DNA of 14,300 nucleotides from contig JAEMQG010000174.1 in the NCBI GenBank assembly GCA_022758935.1, positions 1 to 14,300 of the forward strand, read 5' to 3'. This stretch comes from Candidatus Nitrosopumilus sp. (GTDB lineage Archaea; Thermoproteota; Nitrososphaeria; Nitrososphaerales; Nitrosopumilaceae). Below, piece after piece: positions 6,480 to 12,554 of the stretch (the stretch's first letter is position 1; each line of letters begins with the position of its first letter). The notes beneath the pieces were generated by a model. The model saw only the letters and a program-made list of their open reading frames with translations, searched no databases and was not told where the DNA came from. Both the position numbers and the translations under genes were made by a program.

Positions 6480-7304
6480 TCAAATAAATTTAGTATAGAT
6501 GTAAGGTGTGTCTGCAAGTTGATCAAAAGTCCAAATGGTTGGCAAGGAAATTGTTTTCGTCACTTTAAGACCATGTTTGTCAATTAAGGAACTCCATCCG
6601 CCATGAGATTGATTATTTGAAAGATGTCTCTTTGAGTGAGTACCTGCAAAAACAATACATGTGTTCTTTTTAAGATCTGTTGAAGAAATTTTTTCGATGA
6701 CACTGGTGGCCAAAACGTCTCCTCCCATTTGTGGTAATCCCCCAATAAAAAACACAGGACATGTTAATTTTAATGTTGAATAATCAAATTCAATAGCATC
6801 TACACAAATGGGATTAAAATCAACTTTTGTTGCTGTTGAAATTGAATTTTGAAGTTCCACTAGTACATCGTCAATTTCAATACTAGTAGTTTGTAACCCT
6901 AAAAATTTTGCGCAGTATGCAATTCGCCCATCTCCTGAACCTATATCTACTAATTCTTTAAAATTAAAATTTTTTGCAATCAGTGCAGTGATATATGCTG
7001 AAAAAATCCAAGTTGGGTAAAATGGTTGACAGCTAGTACCATGTTTGATACTGTTTAACCAGTATTCACTAATGTCTCCTTCATACACCCTAGTTGAAAT
7101 ATCTGCAATATTTTGTTCATAGGAGTTATGATAAATTGGATTTTTCAGGGCAAAATTGTGAAGATATTTTAAATGATTATTATCTATTGGAAACTCTTTT
7201 GACGTAGAAATCGGAATTAATTCCTGAATGTGACTGTTCCCGGTGTATGTTTTTGCAAATTCTTGTTTTAATTTGATTAAATTTTTTGCAATTTGATCAA
7301 TCAT
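6480..7304 (-). CDS. SAM-dependent methyltransferase-like protein
   Basis: The 274-aa protein from ATG 7304 carries a Rossmann-fold SAM-binding core. Motif I is VDIGSGDGRIAYCA (about 119-132), the acidic end of strand 2 is TSIEIDD (about 140-146), and motif III is probably CVDAIEFD (about 167-174). After strand 4 (CPVFFIGGLPQMGGD) there is no NPPY or other typical DNA/RNA N-methyltransferase motif, so the substrate cannot be named. The roughly 110-residue N-terminal region is family-specific and includes an aromatic YPTWIFSAYIT stretch just before the core. A TTG at 7319 would add five residues (MGIYT), but ATG 7304 is preferred because a TTTATC element lies about 28 bases before it. The gene is divergent from the 7457 gene and stands alone. 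Confidence 0.7.
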   Translation of the reverse strand: MIDQIAKNLIKLKQEFAKTYTGNSHIQELIPISTSKEFPIDNNHLKYLHNFALKNPIYHNSYEQNIADISTRVYEGDISEYWLNSIKHGTSCQPFYPTWIFSAYITALIAKNFNFKELVDIGSGDGRIAYCAKFLGLQTTSIEIDDVLVELQNSISTATKVDFNPICVDAIEFDYSTLKLTCPVFFIGGLPQMGGDVLATSVIEKISSTDLKKNTCIVFAGTHSKRHLSNNQSHGGWSSLIDKHGLKVTKTISLPTIWTFDQLADTPYIYTKFI

Positions 7305-7428
7305 TGTATAAATCCCCAAAGTCAGATTGATAAACTAATTGTAGAATGGTTTTTGGCATATACTCCAATTTGCATCTCTTGGACATGGGCTGAACCTATT
7401 TTTATCTACAAAAATTAAAAGTATAATG

Positions 7429-7434
7429 TTTTTA
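7429..7434 (+). promoter_or_regulatory. Promoter of the 164-aa anchored protein
   Basis: A TTTTTA element centred about 25 bases before GTG 7457, with no Shine-Dalgarno in between, fits a leaderless transcript. The 150-base interval 7305-7456 also serves the divergent methyltransferase gene. Confidence 0.4.
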
Positions 7435-7456
7435 TTTTGTACGCATAACCCTAAGC

Positions 7457-7951
7457 GTGGATAGACAAAGTAAAGTTATTGTCCTTGCGTTAGTTGTTTC
7501 GTTGATAATCACCGCTGCATTTTTTACAGCATACATAGCTTCCAACTTAAATTCAGAGCAATTTGACTCTTCTAAAGATCTTGCCATAAGTGATGATGCT
7601 GATGACATGGCTAATTCCAATAAGGTATTTGATTCTCCACAAATTAAAGTGGATATCCTCGTACCCTCAAAACGTAATGACGGTACAGCAATAGAGAATC
7701 AAAAATTTGATGAAATAAGGACAGAAATTGCTGCTCGTTTTGGTGGGGTTACATTATTACCTCATTTTAATGGCACATCAATTCGTAACGAGACTAGATA
7801 TGATGGCATAAACAATTCAGGTTTTTACGTGGTTGTACCAAACACCATTGAAAATTTGGAATGGTTTGTCAATTACAAACAAACATTGAAAGATAGACTG
7901 CAACAAGATAGAATCTTTATGACTTTTTCTCCTATCATGATTGCACCCTGA
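7457..7951 (+). CDS. Membrane-anchored extracytoplasmic protein of unknown function
   Basis: The 164-aa protein starts with GTG 7457. A basic N-terminus (MDRQSK) is followed by one strong hydrophobic helix at about 7-28, best read as a signal anchor because no clear cleavage site follows. An acidic linker (about 33-56) leads to a globular domain from about 60 to the end with the pattern KVDILVPSKRNDG, then ARFGGVTLLPHFNGT, then Y.VVVP and a C-terminal LKDRLQQDRIFMTFSP. Three N-glycosylation sequons (NGT, NET, NNS) sit at about 105-121, consistent with a location outside the cell. The fold looks like a small alpha/beta domain, but I cannot name the family. It converges on the cyclase gene. Confidence 0.75.
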   Translation: MDRQSKVIVLALVVSLIITAAFFTAYIASNLNSEQFDSSKDLAISDDADDMANSNKVFDSPQIKVDILVPSKRNDGTAIENQKFDEIRTEIAARFGGVTLLPHFNGTSIRNETRYDGINNSGFYVVVPNTIENLEWFVNYKQTLKDRLQQDRIFMTFSPIMIAP

Positions 7952-8112
7952 GTATTACTTTTGATGAACAGTGATTAGACAGAGCAATTACATAGTTGAC
8001 TGTAGTTATTTCCTATTTTTTTAACAATTAAAATTTTTAGAAGATATTTCTTTTTTGGCAACTCGTATTATTGGAGAAATCTTTTTATTTCTAAAAGAAA
8101 AACCTGAATGAG
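7952..8112. terminator. Convergent termination region
   Basis: This 161-base gap lies between the stops of the 164-aa gene (plus) and the cyclase gene (minus). It contains a plus-strand run CTATTTTTTTAAC near 8012-8024 and an A-rich stretch near 8093-8103 that reads as T-rich on the minus strand. Thaumarchaeal terminators are T tracts rather than hairpins, so these are the likely stop signals for the two genes. Confidence 0.35.
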
Positions 8113-8850
8113 TCAAGGAATTATTGCAACTAACCGTAATGGTGCACCACTTCCCCCTTCAATCTTCATTGGTAATGCAATAACTAAAGCACCCGTAACC
8201 GGCACTTTATCTAAATTTGCAATATTTTCAAAAAAAGGAATATCATTTGTACAGAGAATGCGATGAGTTTTGAAAAACTCTGATTGTCCATAATCTATAC
8301 TTTGAGTATCTAATCCAATGGCATTTATTTTTCGATTCTCAACTAACCATTTTGCAGCATCAGGATGTAATCCTGGAAAGTGTAAATCTGTTAATGCATC
8401 CCTTCCTTTTTTAGCAGTTCCAAGATACTTGAGGCTATTTGGCCAGTATCTTCCGTATCCAGTATGCAATAATACAATAATTCGATCTGGAATTTTGCCA
8501 TAACATGACTCCCAATTTGAAAAATCTTGTATTGATACCTGATAATCCGGGTTCACTAGTGCCTCTTTTGACACATCAATTACAATTGCATATCCAATAA
8601 GGCTATCCAATGGAATCTGATCAATTGTTTTTCCATTCTTTGCAAAATGAATCGGAGCATCCATGTGGGTCCCACCATGCTCTGGAGCAGAAAATTTTTT
8701 TGCAGAATAGTAATATCCTTTTTCTGTAATCCCGTCAAATTCCGCCTCAAGTTTAAAACCATCTTCAGTAGGCCAATAGATTGTTTCTGCAGAATAACTA
8801 TGGGTAAGATCTACTATACACCCTTTGGGAAACGAGAATTTGTTTTTCAT
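8113..8850 (-). CDS. Cyclase-family metal-dependent hydrolase (kynurenine formamidase-like)
   Basis: The 245-aa protein belongs to the cyclase/arylformamidase family (PF04199). The metal signature HGGTHMDAPIH at 58-68 supplies H58, H62 and D64, with H68 also conserved. GLDTQSIDYG (179-188), H196 in THRILC and E208 in FFENI match the remaining family positions that complete the metal site. The N-terminal CIVDLTHSYS and the C-terminal ALPMKIEGGSGAPLRLVA are also typical. Known members hydrolyse N-formylkynurenine or act on other amides and lactones; no tryptophan-degradation genes are nearby, so the substrate is open. The ATG at 8850 is preceded by a TTTTTTTATG element about 28 bases upstream and no ribosome binding site, so it is probably leaderless. 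Length is normal for the family. Confidence 0.88.
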   Translation of the reverse strand: MKNKFSFPKGCIVDLTHSYSAETIYWPTEDGFKLEAEFDGITEKGYYYSAKKFSAPEHGGTHMDAPIHFAKNGKTIDQIPLDSLIGYAIVIDVSKEALVNPDYQVSIQDFSNWESCYGKIPDRIIVLLHTGYGRYWPNSLKYLGTAKKGRDALTDLHFPGLHPDAAKWLVENRKINAIGLDTQSIDYGQSEFFKTHRILCTNDIPFFENIANLDKVPVTGALVIALPMKIEGGSGAPLRLVAIIP

Positions 8851-8873
8851 ATGATTAATTCTGCATGCTAGGA

Positions 8874-8883
8874 CATAAAAAAA
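8874..8883 (-). promoter_or_regulatory. TATA box of the cyclase gene
   Basis: On the minus strand TTTTTTTATG is centred about 28 bases before ATG 8850. It lies in the 42-base gap after the upstream C2H2 gene, so the cyclase can be transcribed separately. Confidence 0.4.
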
Positions 8884-8892
8884 TTTTGCAAA

Positions 8893-9018
8893 TCATGACC
8901 AATCATCCAATCCTTTGGATTCTATTTTCTTGCTCCACATGTGATCGATTTGCAAGTGAATTTCTAATTTTCTAGGGGACTCTAATGTGGCATTGCAGAT
9001 AAGACAGCGATAATGCAT
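8893..9018 (-). CDS. 41-aa single-finger C2H2 zinc-finger protein
   Basis: The frame runs from ATG 9018-9016 to TGA 8895-8893. The protein opens MHYRCLICNATLE and continues to HLQIDH. Its ligands C5, C8, H21 and H26 give C-x2-C-x12-H-x4-H, exactly the classical C2H2 spacing, with a hydrophobic Leu before the first His as in true fingers. Nothing but a basic-to-acidic tail (WSKKIESKGLDDWS) follows, so the protein is essentially one zinc finger. A GATAAAA element (TTTTATC on the coding strand, 9043-9049) is 28 bases upstream, which supports leaderless expression from this ATG. Single-finger C2H2 proteins occur in archaea and may bind DNA or protein; the target is unknown. It lies between the SHOCT gene and the cyclase gene on the same strand. 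Confidence 0.72.
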   Translation of the reverse strand: MHYRCLICNATLESPRKLEIHLQIDHMWSKKIESKGLDDWS

Positions 9019-9042
9019 GGAATCAAAATTAGGTTGATTTTA

Positions 9043-9049
9043 GATAAAA
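9043..9049 (-). promoter_or_regulatory. TATA box of the C2H2 mini-protein
   Basis: TTTTATC on the minus strand is centred 28 bases before ATG 9018, in the 61-base gap after the SHOCT gene. It gives the mini-protein its own promoter. Confidence 0.45.
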
Positions 9050-9079
9050 GGTGTAGGTTATAGTGAAACTACAAAGAGA

Positions 9080-9604
9080 TTAATCTTTCAAATCTTCCTT
9101 CATCTTGTCAAAATCTTCTTTGTTGATTTCGCCTTTGGCATATCTTTCTTTAATAATATCCAGTGCTGAATTTTTTTTTTGTCCTGCAGATGACTGCGTG
9201 AATTGATATGATGGCTGAGATGTCTCATTAAAGTACGCAATAACATGTGGGCGCCACATATACCACAATACAACAGCATCAAGTACCAAAGTCAATACGG
9301 AAAATGGGTTTCCTACTATTGATGCTAGGCCAATTATCAAGCTGATTATGGAAAGTACGATGACGATAATTCGCCCCCACTGTTTACCCGAAAACAGTGC
9401 ACCTGCGATCACAAATTCTATTACTGCAAGTATTCCAAACATAATCAGAAACATGCCGCCAAGTACCGCGGAAAACATGCCCAGGTAACCCATGCCGCCG
9501 CTTACCCCAAGCATTGCAGCCCCTAGGACAGCCATAATCAATGATACGGAACCACCAATCAAGTGTAAAATTCCAAGAATGGTAATTCCAAGTGGCCTAA
9601 ACAA
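9080..9604 (-). CDS. Four-TM membrane protein with C-terminal SHOCT domain
   Basis: The 174-aa protein starts with TTG (9604-9602); the next ATG would remove the first membrane helix, and the opening FRPLGITILGILHLIGG is intact only with TTG. Hydrophobic segments are at about 6-32, 43-72, 78-98 and 101-118, with small residues (Gly, Ala) dominating the first two. After a polar Gln/Ser linker, residues 147-173 (ALDIIKERYAKGEINKEDFDKMK) form a clear SHOCT motif, a short helical hairpin found at the C-terminus of many prokaryotic membrane proteins and thought to aid oligomerisation. Function is unknown; it may be a structural or stress-related membrane protein. An AATATTTA element about 30 bases upstream serves as promoter. 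Confidence 0.85.
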   Translation of the reverse strand: MFRPLGITILGILHLIGGSVSLIMAVLGAAMLGVSGGMGYLGMFSAVLGGMFLIMFGILAVIEFVIAGALFSGKQWGRIIVIVLSIISLIIGLASIVGNPFSVLTLVLDAVVLWYMWRPHVIAYFNETSQPSYQFTQSSAGQKKNSALDIIKERYAKGEINKEDFDKMKEDLKD

Positions 9605-9835
9605 TCAATTATGATGTTTCCACAACTAGATAAATATTTTAAAAAGTGAAAAATGGTATTTAATTCTTCTATGACCTAATCTAAAAAGTCAAAATAATGA
9701 ACCTATGTCTTTTTTCAAGTATCCGAGTTTTTTATGAACTCAAAGATTTATAGAACGAAAAAGAGTTTTTAGTTTTAGTAAAAAGCCAAATCGTTCATTG
9801 AAGTTAAATACAGAATTTGTATTACATGAAATAGT

Positions 9836-9952
9836 ATGAAAGCGTGGAAGTGTTACAGGTGTGACTTGACATTTAAGGAAGAATCCCTTGTCATCATGCA
9901 TAAAGATATTTCAAGACATTCTTCCACACAGATCGAAGTAATTTCCGCCTAA
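9836..9952 (+). CDS. 38-aa single-finger C2H2 zinc-finger protein
   Basis: The frame from ATG 9836 to TAA 9950-9952 encodes MKAWKCYRCDLTFKEESL and on to the end. Ligands C6, C9, H22 and H28 give C-x2-C-x12-H-x5-H, again classical C2H2 spacing. F13 and L18 occupy the usual hydrophobic core positions, as in true fingers. A TTAAATA element centred about 29 bases upstream and no ribosome binding site suggest a leaderless transcript. It is divergent from the SHOCT gene and is not a close copy of the finger at 8893-9018: only the ligands and a few core positions are shared, so a recent duplication is unlikely. Confidence 0.72.
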   Translation: MKAWKCYRCDLTFKEESLVIMHKDISRHSSTQIEVISA

Positions 9953-10011
9953 TGAAAATAATTTAGATTAATCAAGGCTAGAAAATCAAAAACAGTTTAG
10001 AATTTCGTTAC

Positions 10012-10068
10012 CTTGATGGAACTTACATGTCATCTTGATGCCCAATTTCAGATAAATCTATCTTGATG
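10012..10068. repeat. Three spaced CTTGATG copies
   Basis: CTTGATG occurs at 10012-10018, 10034-10040 and 10062-10068. The middle one is part of a small palindrome CATCTTGATG (10031-10040). The extended form TCTTGATGACA at 10061-10071 recurs exactly at 13081-13091. Spacing is 22 and 28 bases. The cluster lies after the C2H2 gene and beyond the end of the small minus-strand gene. An operator role is possible but unproven; chance in AT-rich DNA is a fair alternative. Confidence 0.25.
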
Positions 10069-10119
10069 ACACTAAGTTTCAAGACAATTTTAATTTTTGA
10101 TGTGCAGGATGGATTTGTC

Positions 10120-10305
10120 CTACCTCGCATCTCTCAAGACCTTTGATATGATTTCATCGACTGTTTTTACACATGTTAGTTTAGTAAAAGTATTAAAAAT
10201 CCTTAAACTTGTAACGATCAACTCTTTAACGGAACCAGGTTTTGTCTTTGAATAATCCGCAATTGTTAGGTGGCCGTTCATTACTGGGTTTGAATCATTT
10301 GTCAT
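10120..10305 (-). CDS. 61-aa hypothetical protein
   Basis: The frame from ATG 10305 to its stop at 10120 encodes 61 aa; a TTG at 10329 would add eight hydrophobic residues (MLGYCFLL) and is judged less likely. The sequence begins MTNDSNPVMNGHLTIADYSK and then has two amphipathic stretches, VKELIVTSLRIFNTF and VDEIISKVLRDAR. The composition is that of a small soluble helical protein. I do not recognise the family. It is divergent from the resolvase-like gene, with a shared upstream region of about 85 bases. Confidence 0.5.
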   Translation of the reverse strand: MTNDSNPVMNGHLTIADYSKTKPGSVKELIVTSLRIFNTFTKLTCVKTVDEIISKVLRDAR

Positions 10306-10360
10306 TAATAAGAAACAATAACCTAGCAATATTGAAAGGTTATTCTATAATTACCTACTT

Positions 10361-10368
10361 TACTATAT
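10361..10368 (+). promoter_or_regulatory. TATA box of the resolvase-like gene
   Basis: TACTATAT is centred 25 bases before ATG 10390 with no ribosome binding site between. It supports 10390 as a leaderless start over the internal ATGs at codons 5 and 11. Confidence 0.5.
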
Positions 10369-10389
10369 CACTACTAGATACAAATTGAT

Positions 10390-10956
10390 ATGAGTAGCAA
10401 AATGACTTCAATTTCATTAATGAAAGACAGAGTAAAAATAAAGACAAAAAAGGACAATAAAAAAATTGCGCGAACCCGTAGGCAAAGAGGATATAATTGG
10501 GAAGACACGCTGGTAAAAAGATTCAATTCTACCGAACACTGGAAGGCATTTCGATTAGGATCCCCAAGTGTAGCACTACCTGATGTTTTAGCTGTAAATA
10601 ACCATGATGGTACAATTTTTACCATAGAGGCAAAATCCGGCACCAGTACCTCTCTTCCAGTTCCAGCAGATCAAATTGAAAGGTGTCAGAAATGGATCAC
10701 AACATTTGAAATTTACAGAGATCGAAAAGTAATTCTCGCATTCAAATTCCTATCAAAAAAAAGGATAGGATTAGGTCAGTACGAAAGTAGGGAATTAAGA
10801 GAATTTTTCAAAATTTGGGACGGCTCAACAGGTATAACTGACTGCGTCTGTACATATGATGGAGAAGTATTCTCAAGGATTAATGGAAAAAGAGAGAAGG
10901 TAAATCTTGTAGAATTTACAATGCCATTTAAGACAAAACACCGAACTAGTGCCTAA
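10390..10956 (+). CDS. hjc: Holliday-junction-resolvase-like (Hjc family) nuclease
   Basis: The 188-aa protein contains the archaeal Hjc/Hje nuclease core, which cuts four-way DNA junctions in recombination and fork repair. The active-site residues appear in order: E38 in RGYNWEDTLVKRF, D65 in VALPDVLAV, and E80 and K82 in FTIEAKSG, the E...PD...E-x-K pattern of the PD-(D/E)xK fold. The Q and basic residues of PADQIERCQKWI complete the family pattern. The N-terminus is strongly basic (about 12-33). Archaeal Hjc is usually near 120-140 aa; here about 70 residues follow the core, including GLGQYESRELREFF and a basic tail, so this is an extended or lineage-specific version. It has its own TATA box. 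The 11008 gene follows after 51 bases with a separate promoter. Confidence 0.75.
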   Translation: MSSKMTSISLMKDRVKIKTKKDNKKIARTRRQRGYNWEDTLVKRFNSTEHWKAFRLGSPSVALPDVLAVNNHDGTIFTIEAKSGTSTSLPVPADQIERCQKWITTFEIYRDRKVILAFKFLSKKRIGLGQYESRELREFFKIWDGSTGITDCVCTYDGEVFSRINGKREKVNLVEFTMPFKTKHRTSA

Positions 10957-10978
10957 CTATTTACAGTAATAGCAGTGT

Positions 10979-10987
10979 TTTTTAATG
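10979..10987 (+). promoter_or_regulatory. Likely TATA box of the 158-aa gene
   Basis: The T-rich element ending in TTTTTTAAT is centred 25 bases before ATG 11008. It may overlap the T-tract terminator of the resolvase-like gene. Confidence 0.35.
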
Positions 10988-11007
10988 ATTAGTGCTCAAA
11001 TATCATC

Positions 11008-11484
11008 ATGTCCGAAAACAATACCAACTCAGAAATTGAAAAATTGGATATAACAGAAAACAATGAAGTGCTACCAAAGTCGTTATTTGAAACAGCGTCT
11101 GGATTTGAAGGTACCAAGTCAAGAATGACTTTTGAAGAATTTACAGATGAGCGATCTCTAGTCAGCTATGATGCGTTTGGAAATAAACAAATGAAAATTA
11201 AAGTTCTTGAAGTTTCAGACGAAAATCCACCATCGAAATGGAAGTTTGGAGATCGTGTCAAGGTCAGTAAAATATTGGTGACCATAAAACACTTATCCAC
11301 ACAAGAAGTTGAGGAGGGAGAATTTGATATTGATGCGATTGAAAGAGAATTGGCTGAAAAAAGACACTATTCATCAACAAATAGGTGGGTTCCTGCAAAT
11401 GACATCAAAAACGGATATGTTCTGGGTTCAAGACATACCACATTAATTAGCGACGCCTCAGCTTTGGATTATATAATATTCTAG
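11008..11484 (+). CDS. Hypothetical soluble protein, 158 aa
   Basis: The acidic protein has a disordered-looking N-terminus (MSENNTNSEIEKLDITENN) and a compact region from about 40 on. Seen there are MTFEEFTDERSLVSYDAFGN, then KIKVLEVSDENPPSKW, a short basic strand FGDRVKVSKILVTIKHL and the acidic helix DIDAIERELAEKRHY. The C-terminal part (about 126-158) is RWVPANDIKNGYVLGSRHT followed by a hydrophobic end. No membrane segment, metal site or known catalytic motif is visible. I do not recognise the family. It follows the resolvase-like gene on the same strand, but the TATA-like element before it suggests independent transcription. Confidence 0.75.
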   Translation: MSENNTNSEIEKLDITENNEVLPKSLFETASGFEGTKSRMTFEEFTDERSLVSYDAFGNKQMKIKVLEVSDENPPSKWKFGDRVKVSKILVTIKHLSTQEVEEGEFDIDAIERELAEKRHYSSTNRWVPANDIKNGYVLGSRHTTLISDASALDYIIF

Positions 11485-11530
11485 TTCATCCATAGACGCA
11501 CCATAAATTAAAAATGTTTCAACTAAAAAC

Positions 11531-11537
11531 CTTTAAG
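11531..11537 (+). promoter_or_regulatory. TATA box of the 107-aa gene
   Basis: CTTTAAG is centred about 27 bases before ATG 11561, with no ribosome binding site, in line with a leaderless start. Confidence 0.4.
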
Positions 11538-11560
11538 CAACTGAATTTGAAATCTTCATT

Positions 11561-11884
11561 ATGATTACAAAAACGATAAAAGTTAACGGAACTGAATTTC
11601 GACTCACATTAACTGATCAGGTAATTAACCAAGTAAATAATCTTAAAAACTTGTATAATGCAGCTTATGAAGATCCAGAGAGTTTTGAGGAAGTAAGTGC
11701 TGAAATTTCAAGTACGATCAATGAAATTGCAACTGCTGTTGAACCAGAAGCTTCTGATGGTGATCTCGATGGATTAATTCAAGAGATAATCAAAGTTGTC
11801 GACAATAAAGCAGCTGAAATGGAAAAAGAATTAGAAGGAAAACCTGAAAAACCCACTACAAAAAAATCAAAGTCAAAGAAATAG
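11561..11884 (+). CDS. Hypothetical acidic protein with Lys-rich tail, 107 aa
   Basis: The first 20 residues form a likely beta hairpin (MITKTIKVNGTEFRLTLTDQ). They are followed by long acidic helices at about 21-62 and 70-92 (GLIQEIIKVVDNKAAEMEKE). The end is a highly basic, Pro/Thr/Lys/Ser-rich tail (PTTKKSKSKK) of the kind that contacts nucleic acids or other polyanions. The compact N-terminus plus charged helical body resembles small archaeal accessory or chromatin-associated proteins, but no specific family is recognised. It is the last of three plus-strand genes and has its own promoter. Confidence 0.75.
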   Translation: MITKTIKVNGTEFRLTLTDQVINQVNNLKNLYNAAYEDPESFEEVSAEISSTINEIATAVEPEASDGDLDGLIQEIIKVVDNKAAEMEKELEGKPEKPTTKKSKSKK

Positions 11885-11930
11885 ATGAATCTACACTCAA
11901 AAATTTTCTATATTTACGCTCAATTATAAG

Positions 11931-12155
11931 TTAGTTTTGACTTTTATTTTGTGCGTGATTTAGAAATTTACTCTTTATCATATAATTTAATGTGTTACTC
12001 TCCAATTCCCAACGTCGTTCCATTAACATCTCTATTCCGTTTTTCAAACCAATCGTCTTCCAATTTGCATTTACTGGACGGTATAGTAAATGTGGATTTG
12101 GACTCGAATATTTTGAAAAGTAGAATGTAGGGATAAATGAAAAAGTGTTGGAAAA
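11931..12155 (-). pseudogene. 5'-truncated gene remnant (74 codons, no start)
   Basis: The 418-base interval 11885-12302 has no full gene. Within it, a minus-strand frame stays open from after TAA 12158-12156 to TAA 11933-11931. It reads like real protein: KYSSPNPHLLYRPVNANW, then IGLKNGIEMLMERRWELE and NTLNYMIKSKF. No ATG occurs before codon 43. A second minus-strand frame over part of the same DNA also looks coding-like near its end (CKLEDDWFEKRNRDV), so a frameshifted gene is possible. I do not recognise the family. Confidence 0.35.
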
Positions 12156-12272
12156 TTATATAGAAACTCCCAAAATTAGACGATAAAGAGTAATTCCTTT
12201 CCCAACATACGCATACAACAAAGTCAATTATACCTTATAATCGAGTGTAAAATTAGAAAAATTTATCGTATT

Positions 12273-12280
12273 AGTTATAT
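12273..12280 (+). promoter_or_regulatory. TATA box of the Cys-rich peptide
   Basis: AGTTATAT is centred about 26 bases before ATG 12303, the expected spacing for a leaderless transcript, which strengthens the call of the short gene. Confidence 0.45.
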
Positions 12281-12302
12281 TGTAAATAAATAATGCTTAT
12301 GT

Positions 12303-12419
12303 ATGGTAAATAGTTGTGAGTGTGGCATCTGTTCTCATCACACAGAGCAAGAATGCATTAAAAAAGAATGCAAGTGTTGTCTAAATTTCCATGAAAGATC
12401 TGGTCCTAAATCAAAATAA
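12303..12419 (+). CDS. 38-aa cysteine-rich peptide
   Basis: The frame from ATG 12303 to TAA 12417-12419 encodes a peptide with seven cysteines: C5, C7 and C10 (CECGIC), C18, C23, and C25-C26 (CKCC). His residues at 12, 13 and 30 can add ligands. This many closely spaced Cys and His in 38 residues suggests a metal-binding knuckle, perhaps zinc or another soft metal, or a metallothionein-like role; function is not established. The tail is HERSGPKSK. A TATA box sits 26 bases upstream. Its end overlaps the end of the minus-strand 44-aa frame by 14 bases. Confidence 0.65.
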   Translation: MVNSCECGICSHHTEQECIKKECKCCLNFHERSGPKSK

Positions 12420-12540
12420 ACTTGTGGTCTTTCTTACTATTGACTTTGTTTCTTGTAACAACTGCATCTCTTTGTAATATGATGAGCGCATCCAAAAAGT
12501 AAATGATCTTTGCAACCGCATAAGAGACATTTTTTTTCAT
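12406..12540 (-). CDS. 44-aa hypothetical, possible membrane peptide
   Basis: The frame from ATG 12540-12538 to TAG 12408-12406 begins MKKNVSYAVAKIIYFLDALI and has a hydrophobic stretch at about 5-22 after two lysines, then a basic polar tail (RNKVNSKKDHKF). This could be a single-pass membrane peptide. It starts 14 bases after the stop of the 132-aa gene on the same strand, so the two probably share a transcript. The tail overlap with the plus-strand Cys-rich gene makes one of the two less certain. Confidence 0.4.
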   Translation of the reverse strand: MKKNVSYAVAKIIYFLDALIILQRDAVVTRNKVNSKKDHKFILI

Positions 12541-12554
12541 TGTTTTGCATTATT

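Noticed and set aside
6295..6498. 67-codon TTG-started frame
   Set aside because: Overlaps the more protein-like 50-aa frame at 6303-6455 and runs into the methyltransferase gene.
7432..7620. 62-codon minus-strand frame
   Set aside because: Antisense to the signal-anchor region of the 164-aa gene, which has a promoter and clear topology.
8318..8871. Several 60-74-codon frames over the cyclase gene
   Set aside because: Shadows of a gene with intact metal-binding motifs.
10374..10643. Minus-strand 89-codon frame
   Set aside because: Antisense to the conserved nuclease core with all catalytic residues on the plus strand.
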